A stretch of DNA of 64,000 nt from Clostridium_AD sp050717545. GTDB lineage: Bacteria > Bacillota > Clostridia > Clostridiales > Clostridiaceae. The stretch is from positions 32,335 through 96,334 of the forward strand of contig NZ_JBOITN010000042.1 of assembly GCF_050717545.1 (NCBI RefSeq). Direction: 5' to 3'. Both the position numbers and the translations under genes were made by a program. Positions 16,977-26,012 of the stretch are shown here, piece by piece (within the stretch, counting starts at the first letter, position 1; each line of letters begins with the position of its first letter). The notes under the pieces are model-generated. The model did no database searches, was not told the DNA's origin, and saw nothing but the letters and a program-made list of their open reading frames with translations.

Positions 16977-17753
16977 TTAAAACATTAGATCAGTTTGGGA
17001 AAAACTTATTTGGTTGGATATAGAATTGTTAATCCATGAGTTCCATAAATTTAAATTTTCATAATGAACTCTAAGGGAGAAGCTTGATAGTAATGACTTC
17101 TTATCATCATCTAATTTATTGAAATTATCTAATAAGTTATTTTCCTGATTTGTAAATGGTATTAAAGGTTTTCCCGTAGAAAGTGATACCTGTCTGCACA
17201 AATATTTTGCAGTCGTAGATATAACATAAGGGACAGGTCTACTGGTTCTTTGAAAACTTTCACCTGTAAAATATAAAAAAGGAGAATTTTCTTTAAGAAA
17301 ACGAAAAAAATCCATATATTGTTTTTTACTGTTGTCGCCTTTAGTCATATCTATGGATGGTACAAAATCTAAAAGTTTGCGTGCGAGTTTTACATCAGTT
17401 ATGTTGTCTGATTCTAAATAATTTGCAATCAACATTAAGCTATAAGGATCCCTTGCCTCGAAAAAAGCCCAAATTAGATCAAAAGTAAAAAGGCCTTCTC
17501 TGTTTCTAAGGAAAATCGTATCTGCTAAGCTAGGTAAAATTGTTTTGTCCTTGTGAACCTTAACCAAAAGTAGAGAAGTAACATCTAAGAGTTCATCATT
17601 TTCACTTTGTAGTCCGGTCTGAGTTAAACCTCTTTTAAACATATCTTTTAAAATAGTGTGAGATATTTCGCTACTATTGGAACGTAAATATTTAATTTTT
17701 GAAAAATTTGATATTGTTGGTGAATTTGAAATTATTGCATTATTTAAACACAT
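16977..17753 (-). CDS. Unknown protein upstream of tgl
   Basis: 258 residues, not recognised. No signal peptide, no membrane span, no cysteine cluster. It is mostly helical in appearance, with hydrophobic-charged stretches such as LFTFDLIWAFFEARDPYSLMLIANYLES and KQYMDFFRFLKENSPFLYFTG. ATG 17753 has GGGAG seven bases upstream. The gap to tgl is 55 bases with no terminator, so they are likely cotranscribed. That suggests a spore-coat substrate, partner or regulator of the transglutaminase; this is inference from position alone. Confidence 0.7.
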   Translation of the reverse strand: MCLNNAIISNSPTISNFSKIKYLRSNSSEISHTILKDMFKRGLTQTGLQSENDELLDVTSLLLVKVHKDKTILPSLADTIFLRNREGLFTFDLIWAFFEARDPYSLMLIANYLESDNITDVKLARKLLDFVPSIDMTKGDNSKKQYMDFFRFLKENSPFLYFTGESFQRTSRPVPYVISTTAKYLCRQVSLSTGKPLIPFTNQENNLLDNFNKLDDDKKSLLSSFSLRVHYENLNLWNSWINNSISNQISFSQTDLMF

Positions 17754-17889
17754 ATAGGCTCTCCCTTCATTTTTTATTTTAGAAGACTAATATAAATAAA
17801 GAACGATATTATATAGTATTAGAAGAAGAGTAAATGTGTTAAAGATATTAGAAATTTTGAATGGAAAACTCTAATTATATAAAAACTAT

Positions 17890-17921
17890 AAATAATAAAT
17901 AATAAATAATAAATAATAAAT
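17890..17921. repeat. 7-bp microsatellite (AAATAAT)n
   Basis: About 4.5 copies of AAATAAT. Its right end forms one arm of the adjacent terminator. Confidence 0.8.
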
Positions 17922-17950
17922 ACCCCCTGGACAAGTCCAGAGGGCATTTA
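17908..17950 (-). terminator. Terminator of the aldo/keto reductase gene
   Basis: CCCCTGGAC (from about 17923) pairs with GTCCAGAGGG with one bulge, extended by AT-rich arms (AAATAATAAAT with ATTTATTATTT). On the minus strand it lies just past the stop codon and ends in a T-rich tract supplied by the microsatellite. Confidence 0.7.
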
Positions 17951-18982
17951 TTATTTATTAAGCATTTTGTGTTTATTGTAAAATTCAGTGTAATTTTTAA
18001 GTTCTCTTTTTAAAAGATTTGGAGTATCAAGATTATACGGACAGTGATTTTTACAGTGACCACATTCTATACAATTATTTATTAAATCCATTTTTTCTTT
18101 AAAGCTATCTTCTAGGAAACCTTGGTACGGAGCTCTTTTAAGAAGAAGAGTTATTCGGGCAGCTGTAGGAATTTGAATTCCCACAGGGCATGGAAGACAA
18201 TATCCACAACCACGACAGAAATCTCCTGAAAGCTCAATGCGATCTTTATTAATAATGGACCACATGGCATCATCCAATAGCGGTGGATTTTTCTCAAAAT
18301 AAATAAATTCATCTAATTCAGATTCTCTCTGAATTCCCCATATTGGTACAACATTATCATATTGACGTAGAAATGAAAAGGCAGAGGCGGCATTAGTTAT
18401 TAGACCGCCTGAAAGAGCCTTCATTGCTATCAGCCCAATATTTCTTTTTTTACATTCTTCAATTAACAATAAATCAGACTCGGTAGATAAAGAACATAAT
18501 GGAAATTGTACGGTATCATATAATTCTGAAGTAGCAGCATCCATTGCATTTTTCAATTTATGATTTGTAATGCCTATAAAACGAACAAGGCCTTTTCTCT
18601 TAGCCTCTAGAAGTCCTGCGTAGAGACCTTCTGCGTCATTAGGGTCAGGAAGTACGCCAGGGTTATGTAGTTGAAGGATATCCACATAATCTGTTTTCAA
18701 GTTTTTTAGGCTTACTTGTAAATGATCAAGTAAAGTTTTTCTATCCGTGGCATGACTTTTAGTTGCAATTATGATGTCCTTTCTCACATCTGAAAGAGAA
18801 TACCCTAATTTCTCTTCGCTATCAGAATATGCTCTTGCAGTATCGAAAAAGTTTATGCCATTGTCATAAGCTTTTCTTAAAATAGTTTTAGCATCTTCAA
18901 AAGAGACTCTTTGAACAGGTAGTGCTCCAAAGCCACTTCTTGTAACCATGAGATTTGTTCTTCCAAGTTTTATTTTATCCAT
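17951..18982 (-). CDS. Aldo/keto reductase with C-terminal ferredoxin domain
   Basis: 343 residues from ATG 18982 (AAGGGGTGTAC upstream). The N-terminal TIM barrel has the family motifs GINFFDTARAYSDSEEKLG (catalytic Asp and Tyr) and Lys in IIATKSHA. The C-terminal part carries two cysteine clusters, CRGCGYCLPCPVG and CIECGHCKNHCPYN, for [4Fe-4S] clusters. This architecture is common in anaerobes and allows electron exchange with ferredoxin-type carriers. Substrate unknown. Monocistronic between two terminators. Confidence 0.9.
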   Translation of the reverse strand: MDKIKLGRTNLMVTRSGFGALPVQRVSFEDAKTILRKAYDNGINFFDTARAYSDSEEKLGYSLSDVRKDIIIATKSHATDRKTLLDHLQVSLKNLKTDYVDILQLHNPGVLPDPNDAEGLYAGLLEAKRKGLVRFIGITNHKLKNAMDAATSELYDTVQFPLCSLSTESDLLLIEECKKRNIGLIAMKALSGGLITNAASAFSFLRQYDNVVPIWGIQRESELDEFIYFEKNPPLLDDAMWSIINKDRIELSGDFCRGCGYCLPCPVGIQIPTAARITLLLKRAPYQGFLEDSFKEKMDLINNCIECGHCKNHCPYNLDTPNLLKRELKNYTEFYNKHKMLNK

Positions 18983-19037
18983 TTGTACACCCCTTATTTT
19001 GTCATAATAACATCTCATGAGATTTAAACAAAAAATA

Positions 19038-19075
19038 AAAAAGCCATTAAATAGTTTCCTATTTAATGACTTTTT
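19038..19075 (-). terminator. Terminator of the cold-shock gene
   Basis: A 17-base arm on each side (19038-19054 with 19059-19075, one mismatch) with a TTTC loop, flanked by A-runs that become a U-run on the minus strand. It lies just past the csp stop. Confidence 0.85.
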
Positions 19076-19082
19076 ATTATTA

Positions 19083-19280
19083 CTAAAGTACAGTAATATT
19101 TTCTGCTTGTGGTCCTTTATCGCCTTTAACTATGTCAAAAGAAACTTTTTGACCTTCATCAAGTGATTTGTAACCATCAGAATTTATTTGTGAAAAGTGA
19201 GCAAATACGTCTACTCCGTCTTCTCCTGTAATAAAACCGAATCCCTTTTCTCCATTAAACCATTTAACTGTTCCATTCAT
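19083..19280 (-). CDS. Cold-shock protein, CspA family
   Basis: 65 residues, a single OB-fold cold-shock domain: NGTVKWFNGEKGFGFI (RNP1 KGFGFI), DVFAHFSQI (RNP2) and the C-terminal GPQAENI. Binds single-stranded RNA and DNA and melts RNA structure, acting as an RNA chaperone at low temperature. RBS GGAGGT lies nine bases before ATG. The predicted promoter is about 145 bases upstream, so the mRNA should carry a long leader, as in classic cold-shock genes. Confidence 0.95.
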   Translation of the reverse strand: MNGTVKWFNGEKGFGFITGEDGVDVFAHFSQINSDGYKSLDEGQKVSFDIVKGDKGPQAENITVL

Positions 19281-19425
19281 ATAATGATACCTCCGAAATT
19301 TTAATTTTCTTAAACTATTATGTAATAACCAACCAATAAAATTTTGATAACAAAATACTATATTTTAAAATAAACATTTAAATATATCTGCGTGTAATTA
19401 TTTACTATTAATTTAAGTCAGTTCC

Positions 19426-19454
19426 ATATTATCACGGATTCAGATAAAAAGCAA
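19426..19454 (-). promoter_or_regulatory. Predicted promoter of the cold-shock gene
   Basis: On the minus strand TTGCTT (19454-19449), a 17-base spacer and TAATAT (19431-19426). It would give a 5' leader of roughly 140 nt before the csp start codon at 19280. The gap from here to 19735 is AT-rich and otherwise unannotated. Confidence 0.55.
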
Positions 19455-19735
19455 GTTATATTAATGCATTAGTTTTTTGACATAATGGTAATCCTTGTAC
19501 CATCAAGGCATAGGCGCTATTTAATATAAATATTATAATTAAATTAATGTTTATATTAATAGCTTTTGTGTAGTAATCGTTTTGTATTTTCATAGTGGTA
19601 TGGATATGAATTTTAAGTGTTGGGCAATATATCTATGTAAAACCTTGGTGAAATTTATAAATTTGGGGCTTCAGAAATGTAATACATATATAATAACATA
19701 TATATGTACATGTATGGTATTATATATATATAGTG

Positions 19736-19786
19736 AAATCATTTAATTACCTACTTGGCATACATAAGTAGGTAATTAAATGATTT
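19736..19786 (+). repeat. Perfect 20-bp inverted repeat upstream of the ClC gene
   Basis: 19736-19755 and 19767-19786 are exact reverse complements around an 11-base loop. The hairpin ends about 10 bases before the GGAGG ribosome site of the ClC gene. It has no U-run to be a normal terminator. An operator or leader hairpin is possible. No fluoride-riboswitch sequence is seen. Confidence 0.8.
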
Positions 19787-19807
19787 TATAATAATGGAGG
19801 CAAAAAA

Positions 19808-21394
19808 ATGGGGATAAAAAACAAGCACGACACACATAATACATTGTTCCATTGGCATGGTTTTAGATTAAAACTTGTGTTTGAAGGAATAGGGGTAGGC
19901 ATTATTACAGGTTTATTAATTGTGCTGTATCGTTATACCCTCGAAAAGGCAGGTGTCCTATTATCTTACATTTATAAAACTCTAACTATAAACCCTGTGC
20001 TTATTCTACCCTGGATTGGGTTTTTAATAATTATAGGCTATATTGTAGGCATTCTGGTTAAACATGAACCCATGATTAGCGGAAGTGGAATCCCTCAAGT
20101 GGAAGGCGTTTTACTTAGAAAAATTGATATGACATGGTGGAAAGTTATTATTGGTAAATTTTTTGGAGGAGTTCTATCAATAGGTTCAGGTCTTTCCCTA
20201 GGAAGAGAGGGCCCATCAGTTCAAATAGGTTCAGCAGTTGGTCAAGGTGTTAGTTCTGTATTTAAAAGGGTAAAAATAGAAGAAAAATATCTTGTTACAA
20301 GTGGAGCTAGTGCAGGACTTGCTGCTGCTTTTGGTGCACCACTGGCCGGAGTAATGTTTGCATTAGAAGAAGTGCATAAAAACTTTTCTCCTTTAGTAAT
20401 GCTTTCAGCTTTATCCGCAGCTATATCAGCAACCTTTGTAACTAGTGGTTTCTTCGGACTTAAACCAGTTTTTGTGTTTAGCAGTTTAACCATATTACCA
20501 CTTAAACTTTATTTATATATAATAATATTAGGCATTATCGTGGGTGTTTTCGGTGTAGTATTTAATAAGATTCTTTTAAAAACTCAGGATTTATATGCAA
20601 ATCAAAAATGGCTACCAAAACAAATGATAATTGTAATCCCTTTACTAATGTCAGTTATTCTTGGAATTACATTGCCACAAGTTTTAGGTGGGGGACATAC
20701 ACTTATAACATCGCTCATGGAAAACCATTTCTCTTTAACAATTATAGTGATCTTAGTTCTTGTAAAGTTTCTATTTACAATGGCTTGTTATGGTTCTGGT
20801 GCGCCAGGAGGAATCTTTCTTCCACTTCTTGCAATTGGTGCTTTACTAGGAAATATTTATGGATTAGCACTGGTACATTTGGTACATATTGATAGCATGT
20901 ATATTCATAACTTTATAATTCTTGCAATGGCTGGATATTTTACAGCTGTAGTTAGAGCACCTATTACCGGAACAATTCTAATTACTGAAATGACAGGTTC
21001 TTTTAGTCAGTTTCTATCTTTAGCCATTGTATCTATAGTTGCATTCATAGTTGCAGATGTTTTAGCATCAAAGCCTATTTATGAATCATTACTAGAAAAA
21101 TTTTTACATAATCAAGGTGAAAAACTTTCTACCGGGGATAAGAAACATAAGTCAATCTTAGAGTTTGCAGTTTGTATGGGATCAGATTTAGATGGGAAAC
21201 AAATTAAAGAAGTCCAATGGCCATCGAATTGTTTGCTAGTAGCAGTTAAGAGAGGCGAACTTGAAATAATCCCAAAAGGAGACACTGTTATTTTTCCAGG
21301 TGACTATTTAATTGTACTCACCAATGAGGATATGGTATCTGAAATTAATGATACCTTAATAATAAAAACGGCAAGTTGTGAGATATTAAAATAA
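19808..21394 (+). CDS. ClC-type chloride channel/H+-Cl- exchanger with TrkA-C domain
   Basis: 528 residues. The pore motifs are of the chloride type: GSGIPQVEG, GREGPSVQIG, and GAPGGIFLPLLAIGALLG. The fluoride-exporting CLC-F subfamily differs at these positions. About ten membrane helices fill residues 25-430. The last 75 residues (VCMGSDLDGKQIKEV, then VKRGELEIIPKGDTVIFPGDYLIVL) form a TrkA-C (RCK C-lobe) regulatory domain, which in related proteins binds small ligands. Probable role: acid tolerance or chloride homeostasis. ATG follows GGAGGCAAAAAA. Confidence 0.93.
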   Translation: MGIKNKHDTHNTLFHWHGFRLKLVFEGIGVGIITGLLIVLYRYTLEKAGVLLSYIYKTLTINPVLILPWIGFLIIIGYIVGILVKHEPMISGSGIPQVEGVLLRKIDMTWWKVIIGKFFGGVLSIGSGLSLGREGPSVQIGSAVGQGVSSVFKRVKIEEKYLVTSGASAGLAAAFGAPLAGVMFALEEVHKNFSPLVMLSALSAAISATFVTSGFFGLKPVFVFSSLTILPLKLYLYIIILGIIVGVFGVVFNKILLKTQDLYANQKWLPKQMIIVIPLLMSVILGITLPQVLGGGHTLITSLMENHFSLTIIVILVLVKFLFTMACYGSGAPGGIFLPLLAIGALLGNIYGLALVHLVHIDSMYIHNFIILAMAGYFTAVVRAPITGTILITEMTGSFSQFLSLAIVSIVAFIVADVLASKPIYESLLEKFLHNQGEKLSTGDKKHKSILEFAVCMGSDLDGKQIKEVQWPSNCLLVAVKRGELEIIPKGDTVIFPGDYLIVLTNEDMVSEINDTLIIKTASCEILK

Positions 21395-21456
21395 ATACCT
21401 TAAAGAGAAATTATGATGAATAAATACTAATTATGTTAAATTATACATAATGGTAT

Positions 21457-21502
21457 AGGGACTGTGGCTAGATTTGTAAAATGAAATCTAGCCACAGTCC
21501 CT
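21457..21502. terminator. Bidirectional terminator
   Basis: Perfect 19-bp stem (21457-21475 with 21484-21502), 8-base loop, between the convergent ClC and antiporter genes. Confidence 0.9.
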
Positions 21503-21512
21503 TCTCTATACA

Positions 21513-22715
21513 TTATATATTTAATTTGTGAATTGTTTTATCCGGAATTACTATTTCACCAGATTTTTCTAATGCCACTTTTGCGGCGATGGGCCCTACT
21601 ATTGAGTATATAAATGTAGAACATAATATGATAACACGTATTTGGGATGCATATTCCGGTATAAGTTTTCCCGCAACTACAATCAATCCTAATGCAACTC
21701 CTGCCTGCGGCATAAGTGTTGGGCCTAAATATTTACATATCTTATCATCTTGTTTCATAACCTTTCCACCTATCCATGCACCAGCCATTTTTCCAATAAT
21801 ACGCATAATAACATACAAAAGCCCAATGACACCGATTCCGCCAAGCGCAGAAATTTCAAAACCTGCTCCGGAAATAACAAAGAATATCATGAAAATTGGA
21901 GGTGTAAAAGACTCTGTAATTTTAACAACACTATCAATATTTCCATAGATATTTACAAGCACACCACCAAGCGCCATGCAAGCGAGCAATGGCGAACCAT
22001 GAAATAATCCAGCTACCCAATAAGTGATTAATATAAATGCAATAATTATACAAAGTCTATTTGATGCTTTTTTAAACCATCGAAATATTAACTTCATAAG
22101 CATACTTGCGATTCCACCCAAAATAAAGGAGACTAAGACTCCATATATAGGAGTTAATATTGATAAAATAATGTTAGTGTTAAGACTTGATGACATAGTT
22201 TCCACTATAGTAGTTGCAAATCCAAACCCTATAAGAGCAACAGCATCATCAATGGCAACAACACTCATAAGCATTGATGTTAATGATCCTTTAGCTTTAT
22301 ATTGATTTATAACCATTATGGTTTGGGCAGGAGCTGTAGCAGCTGCAATTGCTCCTAACAATATTGATAGCTTTAAATCAAAACCAAAAATAATTAAAGT
22401 TATGGTAACGAGAATAATTGCCCCAAAAGACTCTGAGATAGCTATTATAATAGGCGCAATGCCAACTTTTTTAAAATACGTTAAATTGAACTCACTTCCA
22501 ATTGTAAAAGCTATAAAGCCAAGCGCTATATCTGAAATAACAGAAAAGTTATTGACCATATTAACAGGTAAAAAGTTAAAAAAAGATGGTCCCAATAAAA
22601 GCCCTGCAATTAAGTAACCGGTTACGTTAGGAAGTTTAATAAATTTAGCAAGTCTACCAAAAATTATTCCGGCAAACAACATTATAGCAACTTCAATTAT
22701 TATTTTACTTTCCAA
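21513..22715 (-). CDS. Cation:proton antiporter, CPA2 family
   Basis: 400 residues, about 12 membrane helices. The N-terminus (FGRLAKFIKLPNVTGYLIAGLLLGP) is typical of CPA2 exchangers, and helix 5 holds the paired aspartates (VVAIDDAVALIGFGFAT) of electrogenic Na+/H+ or K+/H+ antiporters such as NapA and GerN. No C-terminal TrkA-N domain. The start is TTG at 22715 with AAGGGG ten bases upstream. It may act in pH and ion homeostasis or spore germination; the ion is not determinable. The 235-base gap upstream shows nothing clear. Confidence 0.88.
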   Translation of the reverse strand: MESKIIIEVAIMLFAGIIFGRLAKFIKLPNVTGYLIAGLLLGPSFFNFLPVNMVNNFSVISDIALGFIAFTIGSEFNLTYFKKVGIAPIIIAISESFGAIILVTITLIIFGFDLKLSILLGAIAAATAPAQTIMVINQYKAKGSLTSMLMSVVAIDDAVALIGFGFATTIVETMSSSLNTNIILSILTPIYGVLVSFILGGIASMLMKLIFRWFKKASNRLCIIIAFILITYWVAGLFHGSPLLACMALGGVLVNIYGNIDSVVKITESFTPPIFMIFFVISGAGFEISALGGIGVIGLLYVIMRIIGKMAGAWIGGKVMKQDDKICKYLGPTLMPQAGVALGLIVVAGKLIPEYASQIRVIILCSTFIYSIVGPIAAKVALEKSGEIVIPDKTIHKLNI

Positions 22716-22950
22716 TTTTTCTAATCCCCTTTATAAAATCAATTGGTACACTAAAAACACACCAGTATTTTCAAGTGAAAGGTTTCCCACTACAGACTCG
22801 ATAGTACTGACAGCATTTCTTTTAAATATTTAAAAAAGTGCAATACAGTAAGTATATTCCTAATTTCGGTTTTATACAAACCATTATCAGTTGTTATTTT
22901 CGCAAATAAAATAATCATATTAAAATATATAAGAAATATAATTAATAATG

Positions 22951-24453
22951 TTATTCTATATCTTGAATTTCTTTTATCACATAAGGGAGTGCTTCTAAAA
23001 TATGATTTGCATTAACACAAAACATCTTCTTTGAAAGTTTATCCCCACAGTATCCGTGAACATATGCACCAACGCATGCTGCGGTTAAGATATCATAACC
23101 TTGAGATATCAAAGAAGCTATAATGCCTGTTAAGCAGTCACCCATTCCACCTGATGCCATTGCGCTACTCCCAGTAGGATTAATTAGCAGGGTGTTGCCA
23201 TCAGTAATTATTGTATTAAACCCTTTAAGGAGTAAGACAACATTATGGTTCTTTGCAAAGTTTTTTGCTATATCTATTTTATTTTCCTTTATTTCATCTA
23301 TTGAATATCCCGATATTCTTGCCATTTCACCCATATGAGGTGTAAGAACTATATTACAATTCTTATTTTTAAGCAATTCAAGATTACCTTCAAGCACATT
23401 TAAACCATCTGAATCAATTACAATAGGGCATTTAGAATTTAACAATACTTTTTTAAGTAAATTTAGAGTAACAGGGTTATTGCCAAGGCCTGGGCCAATT
23501 GCAATGCAATCACTTTTTAATATTAGCGAATCTAATTTTTTTTCATCATTACTTGGGGCAGTCATAGCCTCAACTAATTTTGCACTAAGTATATCTTGAA
23601 TTGAGTCGTCGCAGCATAATGTAACAAGCCCAGCTCCACTTCGAACAGCAGCTTGCGTTGATATATATGCAGCACCTGTAAACCCTAGTGATCCTGCCAA
23701 AATAAGCGTTCTTCCATAATCGCCTTTATGTGAATACTTATTTCTTTTCTTAATTAAGTTTTTAATATAGTCTATATCCATTAGGTATTCATTTTTATGA
23801 AATTTATCTACTACACTTTTTGGAATTCCAATATTCTCAATAACAACTTCTCCAGTAAAAGAATCTGATCCAAATCCAATAAAACCCTTTTTATAAAGCT
23901 CAAAAGAAACTGTTTTATTACTTTTAATACAATTTCCCATCACTTTTCCAGTATTACAATTAAATCCTGATGGTACATCAATTGATAAGATGTACTTACT
24001 ATTCTCATTTATAATTGTAATTGCCAAAGAATAAATACCTTTAACCTGTCTAGAAAGTCCTGTCCCAAAAATTGCATCAATAGTAGTATCACTGCGGATT
24101 ATACTTTCTTTTAAAGTTTCCAGATCATCATTGTTGTTTAACTTTATTATTTTAACTCCCATATTTTTTAAAATATTAAGATTTACCAAGGCATCCGCGC
24201 TAATATTTTCCTCTGATCCAAGGGCGAATATCTCCACATGATTTTCTTTATTCAACAGATGTCTTGCTACTGCAAAACCATCACCACCGTTATTTCCACT
24301 AGAGCAAACAATTACGAAATTTTTATCATTATCTGATATATTTTTAATTACCTTTAGTGCTGCATTTTCCATTAGTACAATACCTGGAATACCTAAAACA
24401 TCTATACAATATTGATCAATACTTCTCATTAAATGCGATGTTGCGATTTTCAT
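22951..24453 (-). CDS. nnr: Bifunctional NAD(P)HX epimerase / ADP-dependent NAD(P)HX dehydratase
   Basis: 500 residues from ATG 24453 (GGGAGGGG upstream). Residues 1-210 are the YjeF_N epimerase (NnrE): MRSIDQYCIDVLGIPG, CSSGNNGGDGFAVARHL, and IDAIFGTGL. Residues 225-500 are the ribokinase-like carbohydrate-kinase/dehydratase domain (NnrD): HKGDYGRTLILAGS, GPGLGNNP, LTPHMGEMARI, then ASGGMGDCLTGIIASLI with the catalytic Asp in the GMGD motif. The enzyme repairs hydrated NADH/NADPH. A truncated copy of the epimerase half lies 10 kb away at 33959. Confidence 0.94.
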   Translation of the reverse strand: MKIATSHLMRSIDQYCIDVLGIPGIVLMENAALKVIKNISDNDKNFVIVCSSGNNGGDGFAVARHLLNKENHVEIFALGSEENISADALVNLNILKNMGVKIIKLNNNDDLETLKESIIRSDTTIDAIFGTGLSRQVKGIYSLAITIINENSKYILSIDVPSGFNCNTGKVMGNCIKSNKTVSFELYKKGFIGFGSDSFTGEVVIENIGIPKSVVDKFHKNEYLMDIDYIKNLIKKRNKYSHKGDYGRTLILAGSLGFTGAAYISTQAAVRSGAGLVTLCCDDSIQDILSAKLVEAMTAPSNDEKKLDSLILKSDCIAIGPGLGNNPVTLNLLKKVLLNSKCPIVIDSDGLNVLEGNLELLKNKNCNIVLTPHMGEMARISGYSIDEIKENKIDIAKNFAKNHNVVLLLKGFNTIITDGNTLLINPTGSSAMASGGMGDCLTGIIASLISQGYDILTAACVGAYVHGYCGDKLSKKMFCVNANHILEALPYVIKEIQDIE

Positions 24454-24645
24454 TTTAATTCCCCTCCCAATATGCAAAAGTGATTGCATTTTTTTCTGCT
24501 CCCATCCATATTAGATAGTTTCAGCAAATGTATTTCCTCAATAGCTATAATAGCTACAACACTTAATATTATTAATATATATTTGTTTAATTAATTTGAT
24601 AGCAACGGTAGAATCAGAAGAATTATAAATATTTTATATCTGGTA

Positions 24646-24884
24646 TTAAAGGATCTTCTAGACAGTCCAATGTTATATTTAAGAAAACTTATAATTAGAA
24701 ATAAGACATTTCATAATAAAGTTAAATTTATTGAAGAAGGCTTACCATTTCTAGAAGAACTACTTCAGATTATTTAATAGAATTAGAAAAAGCAGGATTT
24801 CTATCATCTTAAATGGTGGGTAAGAAAAAGATTTATCTTAACAAGAGGTTATTTGAAATTGTAAAAGGATCAAATGTTCAGTAG
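24646..24884 (+). pseudogene. Remnant of a Fic-family protein
   Basis: Two scraps read in different frames. The first (24646-24777) reads DLLDSPMLYLRKLIIRNK, close to the LLD-P-LYLS-YII-NK segment of Fic proteins. The second ends at 24884 and reads TTSDYLIELEKAGFLSS then KKKIYLNKRLFEIVK, like the C-terminal winged helix of the same family. The catalytic HPFxxGNGR core is missing. Identification is from motif memory and moderate. Confidence 0.45.
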
Positions 24885-24894
24885 TGAGGTATAA

Positions 24895-24987
24895 CCAGTA
24901 AAGGAATGGTGTAAGAGAAATAACATGTTATTTACGGGACATATGCTTCATGAAGATTCCTTCACTACTCAAAAACTATTTTCTTAG
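24895..24987 (+). pseudogene. Scrap of a glycoside hydrolase gene
   Basis: An open stretch reads PVKEWCKRNNMLFTGHMLHE, then DSFTTQ. The pattern EWC-x-FTGH-x-HEDS resembles the core of large bacterial glycosidases acting on rhamnosides (GH106-like). Both ends are lost and it overlaps the end of the AraC pseudogene. It fits the carbohydrate-degradation debris around it. Confidence 0.35.
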
Positions 24988-25847
24988 ATAACTGGGATTG
25001 TATCCAGTTTTATACTTAAATATTCTAGAAAAATACTGAGCGTTGGAATATCCTACTTTTTCAGCAATCTGACATATGGGAAGGCTTGAATGTTGCAGAA
25101 GATGAATTACCTCAGTTATACGAAGATTGATGATGTATTGATGAAGCGACATTCCAACTTCTTCATGAAGAATCCGGTTAAAGTAAACAGGATGATAGCT
25201 AAATTGAGCAGCAAGCTTAAAGTTTGATACATCCTCAAAGTAGTGATTTTCTAAGTACTCCAGAAGTTCAGAAATATTTTTTTAACTGTTCTTTTGGCGA
25301 ATTTTGTACGGAAATTTCCTCTGCCAGCAGTATGAAGAACTCCTTAAGTTTTAAGGAGGCTTTTTCATATCTGTATTTTCCATCGTTTATATATAAACCC
25401 ATAGCTGATTTTAAAAGGTGTTGTGCTAAAGAATCATTTCTTAATGTTACAAATGGCTGAAACCAATTAAAATCAGTAAATTTAACTATTTCATGAATTA
25501 AGGCTGGATAAAAGTCGTCCTTACTGTAGGATATAGGTAGATACACTACATTTAAGTAATTTATGGTAAAATAAAATTAAACACCTATAGCCACCATTGA
25601 GTTTTTTTTAGAAGTTGAAATGGAATGAAGCTGACCTGGGGACCAAATGCATAGATCACCTTTTTTGCGTGTATTCAGTGCCATTAATATGAAAATGACC
25701 AATACCGTTTAAAATATAATGAAATTGGTAGTGAACATTATACCTTAATCCACTCTTAAATCCTTTAGGAATAGAGCTCATTCTAATGACTCTTATATGG
25801 GGATTAATATCCCCAAGTTTTAGGTATTTCACTTTATCAACGCTCAT
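24976..25847 (-). pseudogene. Broken AraC-family transcriptional regulator
   Basis: About 290 codons, normal AraC length, in three frames. 25847-25656 encodes the start of the cupin sensor domain (FHYILNGIGHFHINGTEYTQK). A shift at an A6 run leads to WSPGQLHSIS, then an in-frame TAA, then 25546-25268. A second shift at an A7 run near 25275 leads to an intact two-HTH domain (LAAQFSYHPVYFNRILHEEV, then ICQIAEKVGYSNAQYFSRIF and KYKTGYNPSYLRK). It is divergent from the sulfatase remnant, so it was probably the local activator. Confidence 0.85.
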
Positions 25848-26012
25848 GTAAATACTCCTATAATAAATAGTTTATTTTGTGCATATTTATGTTTGTTTTG
25901 TTTATTTAATAAAGTTCATATTTACATTATAATGTACTTATATATAAAATACATGTATTATCAATATATTTATAAAATATATTGATAAAATTATAAAGAA
26001 GGAATTCTAAAA
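25848..26012 (+). repeat. Duplicated upstream region, copy 1
   Basis: About 165 bases nearly identical at the left end to 29053-29219, including the run from AATACTCCTATAATAAATAG to TTATTTAATAAAGTTCAT, an ATTATAAT element, and the AAGAAGGAATT ribosome site. Here it lies between the broken AraC gene and the sulfatase remnant; copy 2 drives the intact sulfatase. Confidence 0.85.

Noticed and set aside
17890..17921. CRISPR-like short repeats
   Set aside because: A 7-bp uninterrupted microsatellite without spacers.
19600..19807. Fluoride riboswitch upstream of the ClC gene
   Set aside because: The ClC has GREGP and G-x-F-x-P chloride motifs rather than CLC-F motifs, and the leader lacks the fluoride aptamer sequence.
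22740..22860. Possible riboswitch or gene remnant upstream of the CPA2 antiporter
   Set aside because: A short minus-strand open stretch is visible but matches no aptamer or family I can support.
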